From Pseudomonadota bacterium (GTDB taxonomy: Bacteria; Desulfobacterota; Anaeroferrophillalia; Anaeroferrophillales; Tharpellaceae): a stretch of DNA of 30,622 bases. The notes under the pieces were generated by a model, which did not search any database, was not told where the DNA came from, and saw only the letters and a list, made by a program, of their open reading frames with translations. Positions 24,477 through 30,622 of this stretch are shown one piece after another; position 1 is the stretch's first letter, and every line of letters begins with the position of its first letter. The position numbers and the translations under genes were made by a program. The stretch spans positions 1-30,622 of the forward strand of contig DAOWHJ010000169.1 in the NCBI GenBank assembly GCA_030641485.1. Reading direction: 5' to 3'.

Positions 24477-27400
24477 ATGACATCTGAAATCAACCCGTTA
24501 AAAGAGCGTTTAAAAAATCTTACCCCTGAACAGATTCGAAAATTAATGTCAGGTAAGAAACGTTCATCGGCCAGCTCTTTTGCAAAGATGCAGAGGAACC
24601 CGGAACAGCAGTACCCGCTCTCCCGAGCCCAGGAACGAATCTGGTTTCTGGCCAAGCTCTATCCCGATAGTTCTCTCTACAATATCCCGATTGCCATTAA
24701 TATCCGATCAAGTGAGATCGACCCTGATCGCCTGAATGAAGTTATTAATTTGATCATCCGCAAAAATGAGATTTTCAGGACAACTTTCCATGAACATGGG
24801 GGGCAGGTTTACCAACAGCTACATTCGGCCTTTGATCTTGAAGTTGAGTTTGAAGATATCAGTCGGCTGGACGCTTCTATTGACCAAGAAGAGGTTATTG
24901 AAAAGCTCGGAGAGCATCATGGAAATTCTCTTTTTGACCTCGCAAAACTTCCATTGCTCAGGGTTAAATTGCTAAAAAAAGCGGCCAAGGATTATATCTT
25001 ATATTTTAATTTGCACCATATGATTTCGGATGGCTGGACAAATTCTCTATTGGCTCGGGATTCGGCCCTCTATTATGATAATCCCGAAAGTCATGCTCAG
25101 AAAAAGACGACAATTCAATATCTTGACTATGTCAAATGGGAGCAGGAGTGGCTTAAGTCAGCCCGGTGCCAAAAACAACTGACTTTTTGGCAGAAAGAAC
25201 TCGCTGATTTCCCTGAACCGCTTAATTTCCCAAGAGATTTTAACCCTGAAGGACATTCATTCGAGGGCCGGACCGAGCATTGTGAAATAGCCTATACGGT
25301 GCACGAAAAGGTGTCAGTATATTGTCAAAAAAATAGCCTCACTCCGTATCAATTCTATATCTCCTGTTATTCCTTGCTTTTATCACGGTATACCGGAAAC
25401 CTTGATATAGTGGTCGGCACTCCGGTTGCCAACCGTAACCAGGCCTCTTTTCAGAATACCTACGGAGTTTTTATAAACTCACTGCCACTTCGTTTTAAAA
25501 TCGATTCCTACGTGAGTTCCGGCGAACTCATAACGGGGTTTAGAGAGATGATTCTCCAGTCTATGGATAATCAGGAGATACCGTTCAGCGAGATCATCAG
25601 TGCCATTAATCCGCAACGGAAGCTACACGAAAATCCACTCTACAATATCCATTTTGCCTACCAGCATTTTCCGCAGAAGGAGAAGAGTGATGAACATGCA
25701 TTGTTACCGATTGATTATCAGATCTCGAAGTTTGATGTCAATTTCTGGATAAAAGTTGCTGGGGATGAATGTACAATTTCAGTTAGTTATAAAAACCGGT
25801 TGATAAGTCGTGAGAAAATTGGTCGTTTCATGGAGCATTTTCTGCTTTTAGTTGAAGCGGTAGTAGCTCAGCCTGAGGTTCCATTCAAGGCACTTGATTT
25901 TATTCCTGCACAACACCTGTCCCAGCTTGCGGGGGAAATGTCTCCCTATCCCGAGGGTTCCTGGATCTCTCTGTTTGAAAAAGCTTTGCGATCTCATCCG
26001 ACTGCAATCGCCCTGATTGATGAGCAGGGCGAGATGACCTATGATGAGCTCAACCGACAGGCATCTTGTATGGCTAATGCCTTGGTTCGAAGGGGTCTAA
26101 AAAGGGATGATATTGCTATTGTACGCACCGGAAGAAACCGAAGATTTTTCATCGCCATTCTTGCCTGTATGAAGTGTGGCGTAACCTATTTGCCCGTAGA
26201 TGAGCGGATTCCAGCCAAGCGATTTGAGCATATATTAAATGATAGTCAGGCTCAGATTGTTTTGACTGAAAATGCGGTTGACAAGGTTAACTGTTTAGGT
26301 TTTGAGTCAATTAGCTTGGCTGAATCTGGTAGTGGTGTTTTTGACAATATTGTTGTCCAGAGTGAGGCTATTGCCTACATCGTTTATACCTCCGGTTCAA
26401 CCGGAAAGCCGAAAGGGGTTTGTGTCCCGCATCGGGCTTTAATAAACTACACTCATGCGATGAAAAAAGTGGTGGATGAATCTGACGAAATCTGCTCCTT
26501 TGCCCATGTTTCAGCCCTTGATGCCGATTTGGGCAACACCGCTATTTTTTTGACCCTTGGTTTTTCCGGGACTCTGGTAGTTCCGTCAGCCGAAGCCCTT
26601 ATTGATCCGGCTTTGTTGACCGCTTTTTTTGCTAAATATCCGGTTGATGCCATAAAGATAGTGCCCGCTCACCTCAACGCTTTGAAAGAATGTTTGGCCG
26701 CAATCCTACCCCAAAAGCTTTTGATTTTTGCCGGTGAAAAACTCAATAATCAATTGCTGTCAGAGGTCCGGCGGGAAGCGCCAGCACTGCGCATCATGAA
26801 TCATTATGGCCCGGCTGAGGCGACAATCTCGTCCCTGATATTTGCTGTTCCGGCAGCTCTTCATGGAGGAGGGGTGATCCCGATAGGTAAGCCGATTGAC
26901 AATACTGCAGTGTTTCTGTTGGACAAAGATAGCAATCTTGTTCCCAAGGGTGGGCGGGGAGAGATCTGCCTGGCCGGTGTCAATGTTGCTCGTGGCTACC
27001 TCAATCAGCCGGAGCTGAGCGAGGCAAGGTTTGTGCGAAACCTCCCACTAAGCTCGGGGCCAATTTATAAAACTGGTGATATTGGTTATGTGAATGAGGG
27101 TGATCAGGTTGTATTTCTTGATCGCCGGGACCGGCAGGTTAAAGTAAATGGTTTTCGCATCGAACTGGGAGAGATTGAGACAGTTTTGAAAAAACACCCA
27201 TTGGTGATAAATTGTACCGTTTTTATCTCTAAAAATGAGAATGGAGCGCAAAGATTACATGGCGCCGTCGAACTAATTGAGGGCTTGGAGAGTGCGCAGC
27301 TCAGGTCTTATTTGGCCCAGTATTTCGCCCCGGTAGTTATTCCAGTCATAACTGTTGTTGTGAAAATACCGGTTACTCGGAACGGTAAAGTCGATACTGA

Positions 27401-28526
27401 GCGCCTGCAAGAGTTATGTGCCGGGTCGGATGGGGTTAGGAGGGGAAATCAGCCGTCAGACTTGGTTGAATTGCAACTGACAACTATTTTTAAGTTGGTT
27501 CTGAATGTTGCAATAATTCATCCCGACGACCAGTTTTTTGAGCTTGGAGGACATTCGTTATTAGCTATTAGCCTGATCGCGAAAGTTAATAAAGTTTTTG
27601 AGACAAATTTTCCAATTGCCACGCTTTTTGAATACGGCTCCGCCCATGAGTTGGCCGCACTTATTAGAAGAGAGCTTAAAGCAGGTTCTAGAGAATCGTC
27701 ACCGTATGTAACCCTGATTGAAAAAGAGCAGATCGAAAAAGAGCCGGGGGAAAAGTTGGTCTGGGCTCATCCGGCCGGTGGCAATGTGATGAGTTATTAT
27801 CCCATTGCCCATGCTCTGAGTGCGACCTATACGACCAAGGCGTTTACGGCCATAGACCATCATCGTAAAGATGATTTGTCTATTAAGGGGATGGCTGCTG
27901 AATATGCGGCTACCCTGCGAGAACAGCGAGAAACTTCGACAACGGTTCTGGCTGGGTGGTCAATGGGGGCTTTGATCGCCCATGAGATGGCCATCTTATT
28001 GGCTGATGACGAGAGTGCGCTGCCGTTAATTCTGGCAGATCAACCGGTACCCCACCCAGGAGCTGTAAATCTTGAGTCGTATGAAGAGAAACTTGTTAGT
28101 TATATTGAGAGGATTGAAGTCTTTGCCGGCGAAGCGATTAAATTGTCCTCAACTACATATAATAAACTTGATTACGCGGTTCTGCGTAATGAGTTTATTC
28201 GTTTGGGGCTGATGCCTGAAGAGGTTTCAGGTGATAGTTTTCGTGTCTTTCTGGATGTACTGGTGCAACATAACAAGATTGTAACAGATTTTTCTCCCTC
28301 CGTCTATCACGGGCCAACGCTACTGCTTAAGGCCTCTGAAAAGATTATGCTTAAAACAAATAACCCACAACCTGAATATTTCCTAGAAGATCTTGGCTGG
28401 GGTGATTTTTGTACAGATCTTACAATTATAGAAGTGCCAGGCAATCATATTACTATGATGACAGAAAAGTATGCGACCAAAACCGCAAGCCTGATTCACT
28501 CATGGATCTTGGCCAGAAAAAGTTGA
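24477..28526 (+). CDS. NRPS termination module (C-A-T-TE)
   Basis: 1349 residues. A short N-terminal helical segment (about 4-35, NLTPE at 14-18) precedes the C domain (about 42-460; HHMISDG 180-186, intact). A domain: YTSGSTGKPKG (637-647); A4 region LDADLGNT with Asp682 at the amine-binding position, so an ordinary alpha-amino acid is likely; eye-aligned specificity residues DAGKIAHISK, not recognised. Core A5 reads NHYGPAE with Ala780 where Thr is usual; NGK Lys971 kept. T domain Ser1027 (GGHS). TE about 1075-1345: GWSMGA with Ser1162 and GNH with His1324, an alpha/beta hydrolase releasing the product by hydrolysis or cyclisation. It condenses the third residue with the PKS-extended chain and ends assembly. 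ATG 24477 lacks a good ribosome site; it lies 16 bp after the ER gene. Confidence 0.96.
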   Translation: MTSEINPLKERLKNLTPEQIRKLMSGKKRSSASSFAKMQRNPEQQYPLSRAQERIWFLAKLYPDSSLYNIPIAINIRSSEIDPDRLNEVINLIIRKNEIFRTTFHEHGGQVYQQLHSAFDLEVEFEDISRLDASIDQEEVIEKLGEHHGNSLFDLAKLPLLRVKLLKKAAKDYILYFNLHHMISDGWTNSLLARDSALYYDNPESHAQKKTTIQYLDYVKWEQEWLKSARCQKQLTFWQKELADFPEPLNFPRDFNPEGHSFEGRTEHCEIAYTVHEKVSVYCQKNSLTPYQFYISCYSLLLSRYTGNLDIVVGTPVANRNQASFQNTYGVFINSLPLRFKIDSYVSSGELITGFREMILQSMDNQEIPFSEIISAINPQRKLHENPLYNIHFAYQHFPQKEKSDEHALLPIDYQISKFDVNFWIKVAGDECTISVSYKNRLISREKIGRFMEHFLLLVEAVVAQPEVPFKALDFIPAQHLSQLAGEMSPYPEGSWISLFEKALRSHPTAIALIDEQGEMTYDELNRQASCMANALVRRGLKRDDIAIVRTGRNRRFFIAILACMKCGVTYLPVDERIPAKRFEHILNDSQAQIVLTENAVDKVNCLGFESISLAESGSGVFDNIVVQSEAIAYIVYTSGSTGKPKGVCVPHRALINYTHAMKKVVDESDEICSFAHVSALDADLGNTAIFLTLGFSGTLVVPSAEALIDPALLTAFFAKYPVDAIKIVPAHLNALKECLAAILPQKLLIFAGEKLNNQLLSEVRREAPALRIMNHYGPAEATISSLIFAVPAALHGGGVIPIGKPIDNTAVFLLDKDSNLVPKGGRGEICLAGVNVARGYLNQPELSEARFVRNLPLSSGPIYKTGDIGYVNEGDQVVFLDRRDRQVKVNGFRIELGEIETVLKKHPLVINCTVFISKNENGAQRLHGAVELIEGLESAQLRSYLAQYFAPVVIPVITVVVKIPVTRNGKVDTERLQELCAGSDGVRRGNQPSDLVELQLTTIFKLVLNVAIIHPDDQFFELGGHSLLAISLIAKVNKVFETNFPIATLFEYGSAHELAALIRRELKAGSRESSPYVTLIEKEQIEKEPGEKLVWAHPAGGNVMSYYPIAHALSATYTTKAFTAIDHHRKDDLSIKGMAAEYAATLREQRETSTTVLAGWSMGALIAHEMAILLADDESALPLILADQPVPHPGAVNLESYEEKLVSYIERIEVFAGEAIKLSSTTYNKLDYAVLRNEFIRLGLMPEEVSGDSFRVFLDVLVQHNKIVTDFSPSVYHGPTLLLKASEKIMLKTNNPQPEYFLEDLGWGDFCTDLTIIEVPGNHITMMTEKYATKTASLIHSWILARKS

Positions 28527-28561
28527 CTTATTTATTTATAGCCCCTAGAGTTGAATTTTAA

Positions 28562-29287
28562 ATGGTTATGAAAGAATATTTTTCAACGGCAAATTTTAGT
28601 GAAGAGCTTGAAACCCGAACGCTTACAGTAGGTATTCTTGAAGATTACGACACGGTTACGCTGAACCCAGATTGTCTGTCTTTTAATGAGTGGGGTATCT
28701 ACAGGGGGTTCAAGGTAGATAAGCGTCGGAATCAATTTTTGGCGGGAAGGTATATTGCGAAGGAAACCATCCGCAAAGAGCACCCCGGCATGGCCCTCGG
28801 CGCAATTAATATAGTTCATGGTGTCTGGGGTTTTCCGCTTATTCATAGTGATAGTTTGAATCAGGCCACGATCTCTATCTGTCATGCAGACCATTATGCT
28901 GCGGCACTGTTCTTTGCCTCTAATACCCATCCTGTGGGGATTGATCTTGAAGAGATAAGCGAAAATAATTTGCCCGCATTTAAACGATTCATATCAGAGG
29001 AAGAGCAAAGCCTTATTAAGTCTGAAAACTTACCCTTTCTTGAAATGATGCATCTGCTTTGGTCAGCAAAAGAGGCGGTCGGTAAAGCGCTTAAAGTAGG
29101 ATTTGCAATTCCAGAAGAGATCTATAGCATCGCATCAATAAGTTTAACCGACAATATCTATCATCTTGTTTTTGAAAAACTTCCTATGTTAAAAGTGGCT
29201 GGATGGCTGCATGGTGATCATGCGGTCTGTATTGCTTTTCCATCGGTATGGTTTTTATCTGAAATTAAAAGGAGAACAGACTTATGA
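28562..29287 (+). CDS. 4'-phosphopantetheinyl transferase, Sfp type
   Basis: 241 residues. It transfers phosphopantetheine from CoA to the carrier-domain serines and so activates the four T/ACP domains of the cluster. Seen: ISICHADHYAAA, VGIDLEEI (Asp128 and Glu130 as metal ligands) and LLWSAKEAVGKAL (Glu171, Lys170, Lys175). The length fits the Sfp group rather than AcpS. ATG 28562 or ATG 28568 could be the start; neither has a clear ribosome site. It overlaps the following membrane-protein gene by 4 bp (ATGA). Presence of a dedicated enzyme supports the cluster being self-contained. Confidence 0.94.
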   Translation: MVMKEYFSTANFSEELETRTLTVGILEDYDTVTLNPDCLSFNEWGIYRGFKVDKRRNQFLAGRYIAKETIRKEHPGMALGAINIVHGVWGFPLIHSDSLNQATISICHADHYAAALFFASNTHPVGIDLEEISENNLPAFKRFISEEEQSLIKSENLPFLEMMHLLWSAKEAVGKALKVGFAIPEEIYSIASISLTDNIYHLVFEKLPMLKVAGWLHGDHAVCIAFPSVWFLSEIKRRTDL

Positions 29288-29919
29288 AACAAAGAGTAAT
29301 CATGGATTTGATCTTTTATCTGGGCATCCCGCTGCTTACCTGGAATTTCTGTCGAGAATTATGGGGAGACTACCTGACGGTTCTGCTCGGCATGCTGCCA
29401 GCGGTTGTCTACACAGTTGTAACTTTTGTCTGGAATCGGGAGTGGAATGTTACCGGAATCTTTTTTCTTTCAATAATATCCCTCAATTTTCTCATGAACC
29501 TGTTATCTCATACCGCATTACAGGAGCTCTGGAACGGTGTCTGGATGGGTTGTATTTCAATCGTATTCTACACCTTGACAATTATAATCAAGCGACCCAT
29601 AGGGATCTATTTTTTTATCGATTATGCCTATGCCCGAGGTGTTCCCCGGGAGCAATCAAGGGCGCTGTATCGCGCACCTGAGCATTTTCACCACTTTGTT
29701 AAATTTACCCTCTTCCTCTGCTTTAGAGAGTTAGTTGTAATTATTGTGAAATCTGTTATGATTAAAGGTATGGGTGTCGAGGGGTTTGGCTCTATTCAGG
29801 TCAGTACAACTATGTTGAACTACGCCTTTACGGCCCTGATGGTCTTTTACATAATCTATATTGTTAAACAGACCTCCAAAGGCAAAGTGCATAAAGGTCT
29901 TGACAAAAAAAACGAGTAA
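29284..29919 (+). CDS. Small polytopic membrane protein, VC0807-like (tentative)
   Basis: 211 residues with about five or six membrane segments (around 8-25, 33-50, 56-75, 81-102, 134-155 and 175-196) and a charged C-terminus. The segment IIIKRPIGIYFFIDYAYARG lies in the middle and faintly recalls VC0807-type conserved membrane proteins; I cannot confirm the family and no catalytic motif is visible. An AAAGGAG ribosome site precedes ATG 29284, which overlaps the transferase stop. As the last gene of the operon it could serve in self-protection, in transport, or in nothing related. The -35 box of the first rRNA promoter lies inside its last codons (GLDKKNE), so the operon ends exactly at the rRNA control region and no terminator is visible between them. 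Confidence 0.75.
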   Translation: MKQRVIMDLIFYLGIPLLTWNFCRELWGDYLTVLLGMLPAVVYTVVTFVWNREWNVTGIFFLSIISLNFLMNLLSHTALQELWNGVWMGCISIVFYTLTIIIKRPIGIYFFIDYAYARGVPREQSRALYRAPEHFHHFVKFTLFLCFRELVVIIVKSVMIKGMGVEGFGSIQVSTTMLNYAFTALMVFYIIYIVKQTSKGKVHKGLDKKNE

Positions 29920-29928
29920 GCGTATAAA
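29900..29928 (+). promoter_or_regulatory. rRNA promoter candidate 1
   Basis: TTGACA (29900-29905), 17-bp spacer, TATAAA (29923-29928), then the GC-rich discriminator GCGCC typical of stringently controlled rRNA promoters. The -35 box overlaps the end of the membrane-protein gene. Confidence 0.75.
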
Positions 29929-30030
29929 GCGCCTCCTTCGCCACTGCCGGCAAGAAATTTGCAGACTGTGAGGTTGGAAAAGTTCTCTGAAAAAAAGAAA
30001 AAATGGTTATGAATTGCCGAGCTAAAATGC

Positions 30031-30059
30031 TTGACAAGAAACTGGAAGCAGCGTATAAG
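30031..30059 (+). promoter_or_regulatory. rRNA promoter candidate 2
   Basis: TTGACA (30031-30036), 17-bp spacer, TATAAG (30054-30059), followed by GCGCT. The core GCGTATAA(A/G)...GCGC matches promoter 1, suggesting duplication. Confidence 0.75.
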
Positions 30060-30142
30060 GCGCTCTCCTTTGACTGACGGTAATCGCAGTTGCGGGTGGC
30101 TTTATGCTTCGTTTGCAAGACGAGGCAGCTTGGAGAAAGTTC

Positions 30143-30171
30143 TTGACAAAGATTTGGTAAAAGTATAAAAT
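30143..30171 (+). promoter_or_regulatory. rRNA promoter candidate 3, nearest the 16S gene
   Basis: TTGACA (30143-30148), 17-bp spacer, TAAAAT (30166-30171). It lies about 150 bp before the mature 16S start. The leader after it has CTTTGAAAACTGAATAG (30225-30241), a sequence often found in rRNA leaders. Apart from the three promoters and this leader, I see nothing else in 29920-30320. Confidence 0.75.
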
Positions 30172-30320
30172 GACCGTCCGTTTTCATCAAGAAGTTTTTG
30201 TTTGAGAGTGGAGATAGAATCGATCTTTGAAAACTGAATAGGATTAATTGTACAGCTGTTTCGAGCAGATACACATGCAACAAACAACGCAGATGAATTT
30301 TGCGTAGAGTTATACAGGTT

Positions 30321-30622
30321 AAACTGAAGAGTTTGATCCTGGCTCAGAACGAACGCTGGCGGCGTGCTTAACACATGCAAGTCTTACGAGAAAGTACCCT
30401 TCGGGGTGCGAGTACAGTGGCGCACGGGTGAGTAACACGTGGGTAACCTACCCTTCAGATTGGGATAACATTTCGAAAGGGATGCTAATACCAGATACGT
30501 TCATTAAGACTTCGGTTTTTTTGAGGAAAGATGGCCTCTATACTATGCTATTACTGATGGATGGGCCCGCGGGACATTAGCTTGTTGGTAAGGTAACGGC
30601 TTACCAAGGCAACGATGTCTAG
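30321..30622 (+). rRNA. rrs: 16S ribosomal RNA, 5' 302 nt (runs off the window)
   Basis: Starts AAACTGAAGAGTTTGATCCT, matching position 1 of E. coli 16S by eye, with the universal GAGTTTGATCCTGGCTCAG primer site and CGCACGGGTGAGTAAC. The GCGTGCTTAACACATGCAAGTC stretch is split by typical variable-region sequence, and the pattern TTTCGAAAGGGATGCTAATACC is typical of Desulfuromonadales-like Deltaproteobacteria. The remainder of the rRNA operon lies outside the window. Confidence 0.98.

Noticed and set aside
29864..30380. Minus-strand open frames over the rRNA promoters and 16S start
   Set aside because: They overlap the rRNA gene and its control region and have no protein-like features.
1..30622. 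CRISPR arrays, tRNA genes, integrase or transposase genes
   Set aside because: None seen on either strand; the palindromes are single units, not spaced repeat arrays.

Overview
The window is about 30.6 kb of bacterial DNA and every gene I support is on the + strand. The 16S rRNA start at the right edge (30321 onward) has the look of Desulfuromonadales/Desulfuromonadota (Pelobacter/Geobacter-like Deltaproteobacteria). The sigma-54 response regulator at the left edge fits that. The assignment rests on recognition, not on a search.

Layout. (1) 1-1961: ordinary chromosome, with the 3' part of an NtrC-type sigma-54 activator and rlmN. (2) 2043-3086: an AT-rich O-methyltransferase gene, then a 215-bp gap with a possible terminator. 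(3) 3302-12740: an export and tailoring block. It holds an HlyD-like adaptor, a B12-binding-type radical SAM enzyme, a 96-aa orphan protein, two NHLM/NHLP-type ABC transporters and a TolC-like outer-membrane protein. (4) 12737-28526: a hybrid assembly line, NRPS (A-T-C-A-T), PKS (KS-AT-KR-DH-ACP), free-standing enoylreductase, NRPS (C-A-T-TE). (5) 28562-29919: a Sfp-type phosphopantetheinyl transferase and a small membrane protein. (6) 29900-30622: three tandem rRNA promoters, the rRNA leader and the first 302 nt of 16S rRNA.

From 3302 to 29919 the genes overlap or sit close together, except at two gaps that each hold a palindromic element (6522-6554 and 8801-8926). It reads as one biosynthetic-export operon inserted between rlmN and an rRNA operon. 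Predicted chemistry: an unusual starter acyl unit, amino acid 2, one malonyl unit reduced by KR, DH and the trans ER, then amino acid 3 and TE release. This gives a short peptide with an internal gamma-amino-acid unit. The methyltransferase and radical SAM enzyme would decorate it, and the HlyD/ABC/ABC/TolC route would export it.

Most interesting points. The exporter belongs to a family that normally cleaves and exports ribosomal peptides, but its C39 peptidase domain has lost the catalytic Cys (Ser18) and His (Lys91), so it looks converted to a non-cleaving exporter for an NRPS-PKS product. A 96-aa orphan protein with the best Shine-Dalgarno in the cluster carries a G10 tract placed so that either 1-nt slip hits a stop within six codons, a plausible phase-variation switch. 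The PKS has its DH after the KR.
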